A stretch of DNA of 9,316 nt from contig CAMLDJ010000211.1 of NCBI GenBank assembly GCA_946478755.1, forward strand, positions 1 through 9,316, in the 5' to 3' direction. The stretch is from an uncultured Pedobacter sp. (GTDB lineage Bacteria; Bacteroidota; Bacteroidia; Sphingobacteriales; Sphingobacteriaceae). Position numbers and translations under genes: made by a program. The notes beneath the pieces were generated by a model. The model saw only the letters and a list, made by a program, of their open reading frames with translations, was not told the origin of the DNA and searched no databases. Positions 1 to 7,871 of this stretch are shown piece after piece; position 1 is the first letter of the stretch, and every line of letters starts with the position of its first letter.

Positions 1-306
1 GGAAAAGACGTTATATCAGAGTTTTTCAAAGATGATCTGGGCTCATTGATTCTCGAAAACGGGGTTATTGAAAATGCTATATTGGAAAGACAAGCCTCTT
101 TAATGGATCAGCCTAAACCATTATTGATTATTACCGATTTGGAAGCCATTCACCCTTTTACACGATTTGGTCCGATTGAACAAAATATTTATAATGCCTT
201 ATCGATTCCGCTAATCATTCTTTATCCGGGAAATATAAATGGTTCAAGTTTGGAATTTTTAGGATTTTACCCGCAAGATGGGAATTACCGATCAAAACAT
301 TTTTAA
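1..306 (+). CDS. brxB: BREX protein BrxB (DUF1788 family), C-terminal part; 5' end outside the window
   Basis: The frame is open from base 1, so this is the last 101 residues of a longer protein; the family is usually about 190-200 residues. A TTG at 46 could be read as a start, but the frame continues upstream of it with protein-like sequence, so it is not the true start. Family-like features are a hydrophobic strand followed by acidic and aromatic positions (LLIITDLEAIHPFTRFGPIE, fragment residues 41-60), a second strand (IPLIILYPG) and a C-terminal end of the type LGFYPQDGNYRS (87-98). I recognise these as DUF1788/BrxB. BrxB is a small cytoplasmic BREX core protein needed for defence in studied systems; its biochemical role is not settled, though it has been linked to complexes with PglZ. 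The stop lies 2 bases before the brxC start, which indicates one operon and probably coupled translation. brxA, and brxE in type 6, would be expected just upstream. Confidence 0.88.
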   Translation, partial: GKDVISEFFKDDLGSLILENGVIENAILERQASLMDQPKPLLIITDLEAIHPFTRFGPIEQNIYNALSIPLIILYPGNINGSSLEFLGFYPQDGNYRSKHF

Positions 307-308
307 AA

Positions 309-3300
309 ATGACTAAAATAAAAGATCTATTTGATCCCTCAAAAGATATCTACAGAAGTATAGAAAAGGTAGTCACTTTTGGCAGCCTGGAACCTGAAGC
401 TTTAAAAAGGGAGATTTCCGAATATGTAGTTACGGATAAATTAAGAGCTAATTTTGACAAGATATTAGATTCGATGACAATCGGGATGGAATCCGACTCT
501 CACGAAATAGGTATATGGGTATCAGGGTTTTACGGTTCAGGAAAAAGCTCATTCGCGAAGTATTTTGGTCTGGGATTCAATAAAAGTCTCATCATTGATG
601 GCACATCTTTTCAAGAGCGTTTAACTAATAGGATTAACTCTACGCCAGTTACCCAGCTTTTTAAAGGGTTGATTCAGAAGTATGATCCGGTGATCTTTTT
701 GATGGACCTGGCAACACAGTCGATCAGTTCGCATACCCTTGCTCCGGTGGGTACGTTGATTTATCACGAAGTCATGCGATGGTCCGGATATGCCACTGAA
801 GAAAAAATAGCTTTGTTGGAACGCAAAATGGAGATGGATGGAAACCTGGAGAATTTTATTGCGCTCGTGAAAAACGAGTATCAGGAGGACTGGAATGACA
901 TCAAATTTAAAGACAAGCTATCGGCAAAGGGTATTGCACAGGAACTCGCGTCTCGTTTCTATCCAAATATTTGGAAGGATGCCAAATCGTTTAATATTAC
1001 CAAAGTGGAAGATATTGAAACCGATAAGGAAAAGGTCACCCAGATGCTGGAACTAATCAGAAGAAAATCGGGTAAGCAAAACGTGCTTTTTATCATTGAT
1101 GAGGTTGGTCAGTACGTATCGGCAGATGATGCGCTGATCACTAAAATGCAAGGACTAATGGAGAATTTGAAAGACATCGGTCATGGCAAGGCATGGTTGA
1201 TGGCTACTGCACAGCAGACATTAACGGAAGACCAGCCAAATGCGCAACACAACTCAGCCAAGCTTTTTAAGCTAAACGACCGATTTCCAATCAAAATAGA
1301 TATTGAGGCTTCTGACATCAAAGAGATTACGACCCAGCGCCTGTTGGGAAAATCAAAGGATGGCAGCGAGGAACTGAAAAAGCTTTATAGTAAAGCGGGG
1401 GAAATGCTTCGTCTGAATACTAGGCTTGAACAGGTCGAGCGTACAATTTACAAAACCGACCTTGATGAAAAGTCTTTTGTCAATCTTTACCCATTTTTGC
1501 CTCACCACTTTAACTTATTGCTTGCTTTGCTACAACGTCTGGCAAAGAAGACGGGCGGAATTGGGCTGCGCTCCGCGATTCGGGTGATACAGGATGTACT
1601 GACTGAAAATACCGGTGACCGGTTGGCCGAGGCTAGCCTTGGGTCATTGGCAACGACTGCTCATATATACAACGTTTTGAAAGCCGATATTCGAAGATCC
1701 TATCCGCATGTGACCACTTCAGTAGATAATGTGATAGCCAACTATAAAGATAAGTCGCTAGCAATAGATGTTGCAAAGTCGATAGCGACCCTTCAAATTT
1801 TAGATGATTTTTACCTATCCTTAGATAATCTGGTGGTCATGATGCATCCAATTGTTGAAGCGTCATCTCAAAAGGATGCGATCAAGGCAATTGTTGATGA
1901 ACTTAAAAATACCCGCGGCCTAACGCTGACTGAAATCGAGGGTCAGCTGAGATTTATGACTGACGCGATCATTGGGATCGAAAAAGAGAAGGAGAAAGTT
2001 TATGTAGGCAATAGTGATGTTCGAAAAGTTTATGAACGACAACTAGAAGACGTATTTACTCCGGTCCCTTCAGCCCGTATTTTGAATACCAAGTCGGTAA
2101 AAACAGGAATACAATTTTTATTAGACGGAAAGCTCACTAGGTTGCTTGAAATTAACGACGAAATACAAACAGAGATCCATTTTGCTCAGCCGTCCACCTA
2201 TCCCGACATTCTTGAGGAATTAAAACGAAAGAGCACCGAATATTTAAATAGTAGCAAAATATATTTCCTTGGTCAACTCGACGGTAATCTGGATGCGACC
2301 ATTGAAGAAATCGTGAGGTGCGAGGAAATTGCATCGAGAAAAAACAATTACCAAGACAAGGAGATCATAGATTACCTAAATAGTCAACATCAGGAAGCGC
2401 AAAACTTAAAAAGAAAGATCAAAAGATCACTCACAGTTGCTTTGGAAAAAGGTGAATTTATTTTCAGGGGGAAATCCAAAGCCTGTAAGACCATTTCTCA
2501 GAGCGGCTTAAAGGAGTCTGCAAACATCTGGTTGAAGTCCTGTGCGGAAAGTGTTTACCATAAATATCAGTTAGCCCCAGTTAATATCGAACCGACGGCT
2601 GCGCAAAAGTTGCTTCAGTTTGAGGATCTCAAATTGGTTCCTAATGCCCTGAATCATCTTAATTTGATAAAAACAGATGGAAGTATCGATCTGAATGCGC
2701 CTGCCTTGAAAGCCATCAACGAATACCTACAGAAAGAGGGACATATCGATGGCCGCAAACTTATCGAGCACTTTAACGATGCAGAATTTGGTTGGGACAA
2801 TAATACGACGCGTTATTTGATCACACTTATGTTCTTGGCTTCTGAGATTAAGCTAAGGATTAGCGGAAGCTATATTTCCGTAAAAGGGCCTTCTGCCATT
2901 GAAAAACTGTCAAATAGCAGTGAATTTAATAAGATCGGTGTATCCTTGCATAACGACGATCAACCCACCAATGATCAAAAAATACGTGCGGCGAAGCATC
3001 TAACAGAATTGACCTTAAATACAGTTCCCCCACTTCCTCAGAAGATCAGCGAGGCGGTGATAAAATATTTTCCTGAATTTCTGAATAAATACGCAGCACA
3101 TAGTATACGTTTGAGAAATCTTGATCTTCCCGGTAAAGAAAAATCGAAATATATGCAGGAAGGTATCACGGAAATCTTAAAAGGGGATGCCTCGGATGCG
3201 ACTTTTCGCTTAGGGAACCCGAACGCAGAGCTATATATGGCCTTAATTTGGGCAAAAAAACTACAGCAAGCATTTGACAATGGGATAGAGGAAGTCATCG

Positions 3301-3890
3301 AAAAGTTGCGAAAAATCCAAAGAGGAATAGATGACCTGCCCAAAGATGGTTTGACTGGTGAGTTAAAAGCTCAGTTAGCTAGCCATTTTGAAAACATAGA
3401 TCATATCCTGCAGGTAGATGATTTTTTTGAAAAGGAAGCCGACTTAAAAGGGTTTTCTAATGATATTGAAAGCGTTATCGCGGACTATTGCGAAAAATTC
3501 AGAGCCCAGGAAAATGGTAACATACAAAACGAAATAACCCGTATTAGAAGTACCTATGCTTATATTCAATTAGATAATGAGATCAAAAATGAGTTTTTAA
3601 AACGGCTTGACGCATTAATCATTACCGACAAAGCAGATCTTGAAGGCATCCGGGATATCATTAACGATGCATTCAGCTTTGGCGCACAGTTGAAAAACAT
3701 TGAAAAAGAGATTATGGAAGCCGACAATCTAAAAGAACCGGGGCCTGGATATAAGAAGATAAAAAAATACTCGCTGTCACACTTACCAAGACGCATTGAG
3801 AAAAAAGGCGATATTGATAACATCATTAAAGAGTTTAATAAGATGAAGGACCACCTACAGGACGATGAAATTATCGATCTAAATTGGTAA
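309..3890 (+). CDS. brxC: BREX P-loop ATPase BrxC (PglY-like)
   Basis: This complete 1193-residue protein matches the roughly 1200 residues usual for BrxC. The N-terminus has the BrxC pattern of a short LFDPSKDIYRSIEKVV segment followed by a helical region. The Walker A motif GFYGSGKS lies at residues 73-80 (K79, S80). Walker B is VLFIIDEVGQ, with D264 and E265 as the likely Mg-binding and catalytic acids. A sensor-1-like strand (LMATAQQTL) begins near 297, and a possible arginine finger is R325 in LNDRFPIKIDI. YPFLPHH (394-400) and GIGLRSAIRVIQDVL (417-431) belong to the segment after the ATPase core. The remaining 700 or so residues are mostly helical and charged, without a second Walker motif. 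BrxC is a cytoplasmic ATPase required for both methylation and phage restriction in studied BREX systems; its exact mechanical role is not established. The ATG starts 2 bases after brxB, with an A-rich leader and no Shine-Dalgarno. No frame disruption is seen and all expected ATPase residues are present. Confidence 0.95.
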   Translation: MTKIKDLFDPSKDIYRSIEKVVTFGSLEPEALKREISEYVVTDKLRANFDKILDSMTIGMESDSHEIGIWVSGFYGSGKSSFAKYFGLGFNKSLIIDGTSFQERLTNRINSTPVTQLFKGLIQKYDPVIFLMDLATQSISSHTLAPVGTLIYHEVMRWSGYATEEKIALLERKMEMDGNLENFIALVKNEYQEDWNDIKFKDKLSAKGIAQELASRFYPNIWKDAKSFNITKVEDIETDKEKVTQMLELIRRKSGKQNVLFIIDEVGQYVSADDALITKMQGLMENLKDIGHGKAWLMATAQQTLTEDQPNAQHNSAKLFKLNDRFPIKIDIEASDIKEITTQRLLGKSKDGSEELKKLYSKAGEMLRLNTRLEQVERTIYKTDLDEKSFVNLYPFLPHHFNLLLALLQRLAKKTGGIGLRSAIRVIQDVLTENTGDRLAEASLGSLATTAHIYNVLKADIRRSYPHVTTSVDNVIANYKDKSLAIDVAKSIATLQILDDFYLSLDNLVVMMHPIVEASSQKDAIKAIVDELKNTRGLTLTEIEGQLRFMTDAIIGIEKEKEKVYVGNSDVRKVYERQLEDVFTPVPSARILNTKSVKTGIQFLLDGKLTRLLEINDEIQTEIHFAQPSTYPDILEELKRKSTEYLNSSKIYFLGQLDGNLDATIEEIVRCEEIASRKNNYQDKEIIDYLNSQHQEAQNLKRKIKRSLTVALEKGEFIFRGKSKACKTISQSGLKESANIWLKSCAESVYHKYQLAPVNIEPTAAQKLLQFEDLKLVPNALNHLNLIKTDGSIDLNAPALKAINEYLQKEGHIDGRKLIEHFNDAEFGWDNNTTRYLITLMFLASEIKLRISGSYISVKGPSAIEKLSNSSEFNKIGVSLHNDDQPTNDQKIRAAKHLTELTLNTVPPLPQKISEAVIKYFPEFLNKYAAHSIRLRNLDLPGKEKSKYMQEGITEILKGDASDATFRLGNPNAELYMALIWAKKLQQAFDNGIEEVIEKLRKIQRGIDDLPKDGLTGELKAQLASHFENIDHILQVDDFFEKEADLKGFSNDIESVIADYCEKFRAQENGNIQNEITRIRSTYAYIQLDNEIKNEFLKRLDALIITDKADLEGIRDIINDAFSFGAQLKNIEKEIMEADNLKEPGPGYKKIKKYSLSHLPRRIEKKGDIDNIIKEFNKMKDHLQDDEIIDLNW

Positions 3891-3911
3891 TTTTGAATAA
3901 TTCTACCCAAT
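3891..3911 (+). other. 21-base brxC-pglX spacer, the only intergenic gap of note
   Basis: The spacer is A/T-rich and has no Shine-Dalgarno-like purine run and no inverted repeat able to form a terminator. It is too short to hold an independent promoter and leader, so pglX is most likely read through from the upstream transcript. Confidence 0.6.
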
Positions 3912-6900
3912 ATGCCACTTAGTAAATCAGCTCGTTCCAAAATTCTATCATTCGTACAGGAAGCGAAGAAACTGTTAATAAAGGAGGTGGAAGACCAGCT
4001 ACAACAGTTTTACGGTATTCGCCCAGATGGGACAGTGCTAATGATCGAACAACTAACAGCTCCAGAATCGGAGGTTATTTATACTGCAGGCTTATTACGC
4101 CAGCGGCTCATTCACTTGAAAGCTAATCTGGCCGATAAAACCAACCAGGATACAGAAGCCATCCGACAACTAGTACGTGAACAGGCATTTACTATTCTTA
4201 ACCGCTTTGCCAGTCTGCGTATGGCTGAAGAAAGAGGAATAATTAAGGAAACCGTACGCCAAGGATATAACAGCGAGGGATTTCAGATCTTTGACAGCAT
4301 TACAGGTCAAGGTCAAACCGCGTCCCAATATGCCCGGTATAAATGGTATATCTATGCTGTTTTTGATGAGCTGGCCTTGGACCTCCCTTCCGTGTTTGAT
4401 CGTCATTCGCCATATGCTTTACTCTTCCCTTCAGAACCTGCAATGGATATGCTATTCCATATTATCGACAAGGATGAGGTAACATTTCATCGCGAAGAAG
4501 GTTTTCAGGCGATCAATCTATGGAAAGAAGATGAAACGATTGGATGGATTTATCAATATTACAATTCCAAGGAAGAAATCAAAGAAATGCGTGAGGCTTC
4601 GGACCTACCACGCAACAGCAGGGAGCTCGCTATTCGAAATCAATTTTTCACACCAAGGTATGTCGTGCAGTTTCTAACCGACAATTCTTTAGGGCGGCTT
4701 TGGTATGAAATGACAAATGGACAAACAGCATTAAAGGATATTTGTAAATACCTTATTGCCAGCCCTGATGACGTTTTTCTAAAAAAAGGGGAGTCAGTAG
4801 ACCGTGAAACCGCTACTTCCGAGCGGCATATAGTCTTCCGGCCCATCAAAGATCCCCGGGAACTTCGCTTACTTGACCCAGCTTGCGGCTCTATGCACTT
4901 TGGTCTGTATGCTTTCGATCTGCTTGAATTGATCTATCTGGAAGCCTGGGATCGCCAGCCTGATTTAATGGGTGATCTTAGAAATACGATCAGTCGCCAG
5001 GAATTTATAGCGCAAATCCCAGAATATATTATCCGATATAACATTCATGGCGTTGACATTGATCCTAGGGCGCTGCAAATCGCCGGGTTAAGCCTGTGGT
5101 TAAGGGCGCAAAAGAGTTTTGATAAGCTTAACCTTACTAGAGACGTACGACCACAGATTAATAAAAGTAACCTCGTATTGGCAGAAGGAATGCCGGGCAA
5201 TGGGATCCTATTATCCGAACTTTTGGAGCCGTTGGATATCCCTATCAGAAAATTGGTATTGTCGATATGGGATTTGATGAAGATGGCTGGAGAAACCGGA
5301 CTACTCCTGCGCATTGAAGGTGAAATAGATCGCCAAATAAAAATGCTGGCTGCGGAATTAAATGACGATATTGAAAAAACCCAATTGACATTGACCGGAG
5401 GGGCTTCCCAAGAGCAAGTTGCTGAAAAGGCCGCTTTATATGCTACAAAAGCCTATCGCGATAACTTTTTGGAGACTGCAGAATCAGAAGTCTTAAGTGT
5501 TTTAAAACAACTAGCGGAAGCCGCTACAAATGGCGAAGCCTACCAGCGTCTATTGTTTGCTGAAGATACCGCCAGAGGGTTTGCCTTTATTGAGCTTTGT
5601 CGAAGACAATACGATGTAATTGTTATGAATCCCCCTTTCGGAGACTCAACAATAGCTACAGCCGCATATTTGCAAACTAACTATCCCACCTGGGGAAAAA
5701 ATATATTGGCGGCGTTTTTTGACCGGATGTTGGAGTTGTCCAACGCACAGGGATTAGTGGCGGCAATTTTCGACAGGACCGTTGCTATTAAAAGTTCTTA
5801 TGAAAATTTTAGAAACAGGAATTTTTGTGGACATATCGATTCGATGGCGGATACGGGGTGGGATGTTCTGGATGCCAATGTTGAAACGACTACATTGGTA
5901 TTAAATAAAACCAAAAGTCCCGCGCTAGGCACATTCATTAATATTCAAGAAACAAAACGTAAACAACAGGAATTGTTGACCGCAATAACATCGATCAGGG
6001 ATAAAGAACCCAGTGAACTCGTATTTTTTAGAAATTCATGGGATTTTGAAAAACTGCCAAATTCGATTATCGGCTATTACTTTCAGCGGTTTGAAATTGA
6101 GAACTTTAAAAAATTCAAAAATTTAAATGAATTAGGATACTCCGCTAGAAAAGGTAATGACTTTGTATCTTTTGAGCATTACAGGAATTTTTGGGAAGCG
6201 ACTTCCACTACGATTTATAAGCATCTTTATAACGGAAGTCCCTTCAATATGTTTTATCTACCCTACCGAGAAATTGCCAGAGTGATTTACCCTGACGAAT
6301 ATTACAAACAACATAAATCAATTAATATTCGGAATGCTCAGTATCACTACATCATCGGAGTAGGTATTGGTAAATTTGGCGATATCATGGACGCTCACTT
6401 GTTTAAGGAGGGTTTTATGTTTACCAATGAGGGCATGTGCATTTCGAAAATAACAAAAGATCAAGCGGTATTGCTCAATGGTTTTTTAAACTCCATGTTC
6501 GCTCAATATACGATCAATCAATATTGTGGCCTACATAAACAGGCTGGATATATCAATCTATTGCCGTGTCCGCTGCCTGAAGGATTTGACCACAATAAGA
6601 CTTTGAATGCGATTTTCAGTATAAAGCGAAAGTGGTATTCCCTGGATGAAACTTGCCTAGAATTCCGGCATCTACTCAAAGAATTCTCATTTTCTGATTC
6701 ACTGACAAGGAGAATTGCTGAAATGCAGGATGAATTAAATAAGGAAAAATTACACTATGTAGAGCACATTAACACAAATGACACCTTCTGGCAGGCTCAG
6801 GCAAACATTCCTCAGGAAGCGGTACAGGTTTTTGAGGCATTAAAAAACAAAAGACCGGGGGAAAACTTAATTTCGATAAATGGGTTAAATGACGATGACC

Positions 6901-7871
6901 TTAACGGCAACCCGGTCCTTGCTCACGAAATTATTTCCAACTTATTAGGAATAGTTATGGGACGCTGGGACATCAGGAGCGTTATCGACCCTGTATCCAT
7001 TCCATCATTTGGAGATTTCTTTGCACCCTTACCTTTTATGCCGGTGGTTAGCTTGATTCAAACGCCTTCTGGTTACCCGGTCGACTCGCCGATCGACGGC
7101 ATATTGGTCAGTGATAACAATCATCCCAGATCCATTATTCAGGCAATAAAAAAGGTGATTAGAATAATATGGAAAGGTAATGCAGATCAAATATGGAATG
7201 AGTTGGAAGAAATTGGGCAGTATAATTCCGCCGAAAATTTCATCGGTAATGTCAATGGTTTTTTTGACTTTCACCATAAAAGATACACAAAGAGCAGAAG
7301 GGAAACGCCGATTTATTGGCCGATTTCCACGGCATCAGGTAGTTATACAGTTTGGTTGTACTATCCTAAAATCAACGACCAAACGCTATATAAGGTCGTA
7401 AATGATTTTATTACTCCCAAACAGGGGGACGTCTTGGAAGAAATCAAAAAGCTCGAATCAAATGTTAATTTAGATAATCAGGGGCAAAAAGAGTTACAGT
7501 CCTATCATGATTTGATACATGAACTTCAAGACATGGAAAAAGAACTGTTAAAAGTTGCTGCCTTATTTTATAAACCAAATCACGATGATGGTGTGCTGAT
7601 CTCAGCCGCACCTTTACACAACCTTTTCAGGCATTCCAAGTGGAAAAAGGCCACTGAAGAATGTTGGAAAGCGTTGCAAAAAGGCGAGCACGATTGGTCG
7701 CATATGGCGATGGCCATTTGGCCTAACAGGGTTACTGATAAATGCAGAAAAGACATGAGTTTGGCAATAAAACACGGGCTCGAAACACTATGTGAAGTAA
7801 AGGCTAAAGAGAAAAAGACAAAGACAGAGAAAAAAGTCAAAGCTTTGGCATCTATTAAACTTTTTGAATGA
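3912..7871 (+). CDS. pglX: BREX adenine-specific DNA methyltransferase PglX, large non-type-1-like form
   Basis: This complete 1319-residue protein is a SAM-dependent DNA N6-adenine methyltransferase of the Eco57I/type IIG-like gamma class. The N-terminal helical domain (about 1-240) is followed by FFTPRYVVQFLTDNSLGRLW (245-264), typical of the entry to the catalytic fold. Motif I is DPACGSMHFG (322-331), binding SAM. The next acidic motif is GVDIDPRALQIAGLSLWLRA, with D382 and D384. A mainly helical insert of about 190 residues then precedes the catalytic motif IV NPPF (573-576), which marks adenine amino-methylation. The C-terminal half carries a TaqI/Eco57I-like target-recognition region, including the segment around 836-890 that ends LLPCPLP. 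The tail at about 1297-1310 is lysine-rich. I see no PD-(D/E)xK nuclease motif, as expected for PglX, which modifies host DNA and is needed for phage exclusion but does not cut. The N-terminus (FVQEAKKLLIKEVEDQLQQ) differs from type 1 PglX and resembles type 5/6 forms as I recall them. It lies 21 bases after brxC and overlaps pglZ by 4 bases. Confidence 0.94.
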   Translation: MPLSKSARSKILSFVQEAKKLLIKEVEDQLQQFYGIRPDGTVLMIEQLTAPESEVIYTAGLLRQRLIHLKANLADKTNQDTEAIRQLVREQAFTILNRFASLRMAEERGIIKETVRQGYNSEGFQIFDSITGQGQTASQYARYKWYIYAVFDELALDLPSVFDRHSPYALLFPSEPAMDMLFHIIDKDEVTFHREEGFQAINLWKEDETIGWIYQYYNSKEEIKEMREASDLPRNSRELAIRNQFFTPRYVVQFLTDNSLGRLWYEMTNGQTALKDICKYLIASPDDVFLKKGESVDRETATSERHIVFRPIKDPRELRLLDPACGSMHFGLYAFDLLELIYLEAWDRQPDLMGDLRNTISRQEFIAQIPEYIIRYNIHGVDIDPRALQIAGLSLWLRAQKSFDKLNLTRDVRPQINKSNLVLAEGMPGNGILLSELLEPLDIPIRKLVLSIWDLMKMAGETGLLLRIEGEIDRQIKMLAAELNDDIEKTQLTLTGGASQEQVAEKAALYATKAYRDNFLETAESEVLSVLKQLAEAATNGEAYQRLLFAEDTARGFAFIELCRRQYDVIVMNPPFGDSTIATAAYLQTNYPTWGKNILAAFFDRMLELSNAQGLVAAIFDRTVAIKSSYENFRNRNFCGHIDSMADTGWDVLDANVETTTLVLNKTKSPALGTFINIQETKRKQQELLTAITSIRDKEPSELVFFRNSWDFEKLPNSIIGYYFQRFEIENFKKFKNLNELGYSARKGNDFVSFEHYRNFWEATSTTIYKHLYNGSPFNMFYLPYREIARVIYPDEYYKQHKSINIRNAQYHYIIGVGIGKFGDIMDAHLFKEGFMFTNEGMCISKITKDQAVLLNGFLNSMFAQYTINQYCGLHKQAGYINLLPCPLPEGFDHNKTLNAIFSIKRKWYSLDETCLEFRHLLKEFSFSDSLTRRIAEMQDELNKEKLHYVEHINTNDTFWQAQANIPQEAVQVFEALKNKRPGENLISINGLNDDDLNGNPVLAHEIISNLLGIVMGRWDIRSVIDPVSIPSFGDFFAPLPFMPVVSLIQTPSGYPVDSPIDGILVSDNNHPRSIIQAIKKVIRIIWKGNADQIWNELEEIGQYNSAENFIGNVNGFFDFHHKRYTKSRRETPIYWPISTASGSYTVWLYYPKINDQTLYKVVNDFITPKQGDVLEEIKKLESNVNLDNQGQKELQSYHDLIHELQDMEKELLKVAALFYKPNHDDGVLISAAPLHNLFRHSKWKKATEECWKALQKGEHDWSHMAMAIWPNRVTDKCRKDMSLAIKHGLETLCEVKAKEKKTKTEKKVKALASIKLFE
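4781..4791 (+). repeat. A7G4 mononucleotide tract in pglX
   Basis: Seven A are followed directly by four G, read as CTA AAA AAA GGG GAG around codons 290-294. A -1 slip meets TGA and a +1 slip meets TAG within a few codons, so any slip would end PglX at about 300 residues, before SAM motif I at 322. The A run is also in phase with the slippery form A_AAA_AAA. A7 runs occur elsewhere in this AT-rich DNA (for example in brxC near 3254), so its significance is uncertain. Confidence 0.4.
6405..6419 (+). promoter_or_regulatory. Possible internal ribosome binding site with in-frame ATG inside pglX
   Basis: AAGGAGG (6405-6411) is a near-perfect Shine-Dalgarno sequence, and five bases separate it from an ATG at 6417-6419. 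That ATG is in frame with pglX (codon 836) and would yield a 484-residue C-terminal product that starts within the target-recognition region. It is a better ribosome site than those of the annotated genes. It may be chance, because the bases also encode Lys-Glu-Gly, and Bacteroidota, the suspected host group, rely little on Shine-Dalgarno pairing. Confidence 0.25.
7868..7871 (+). promoter_or_regulatory. ATGA stop-start overlap coupling pglX and pglZ
   Basis: The pglX stop TGA (7869-7871) shares bases with the pglZ start ATG (7868-7870). No Shine-Dalgarno sequence precedes it; the upstream bases are T/A-rich (ttaaactttttga). This arrangement usually means a ribosome that finishes pglX re-initiates on pglZ, keeping the two products in proportion. 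A second ATG follows at once (7871-7873), in frame, so initiation one codon later cannot be excluded. Confidence 0.7.

Noticed and set aside
46..306. A TTG-initiated 86-residue protein
   Set aside because: The same frame is open back to base 1 with brxB-like sequence, so this is an interior codon of a truncated gene.
882..897. CAGGAGGA followed by ATG inside brxC
   Set aside because: The ATG is out of the brxC frame and opens only about 50 codons of sequence that does not look like a protein; a chance site.
3888..3895. TAATTTTG, matching the Bacteroidota -7 promoter element TANNTTTG, at the brxC stop and ahead of pglX
   Set aside because: No TTTG-type -33 element lies at the right distance upstream, and the pglX start is only 16 bases downstream; such A/T octamers are common by chance here.
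3566..3940. Antisense frame of 124 codons opposite the brxC end and pglX start
   Set aside because: It lies wholly across well-supported coding sequence, has a serine/isoleucine/phenylalanine-rich shadow composition, no recognisable domain and no ribosome site.
3981..3989. AAGGAGGTG, a perfect Shine-Dalgarno sequence near the start of pglX
   Set aside because: No ATG, GTG or TTG stands at a workable distance after it; the bases encode ordinary Lys-Glu-Val codons.
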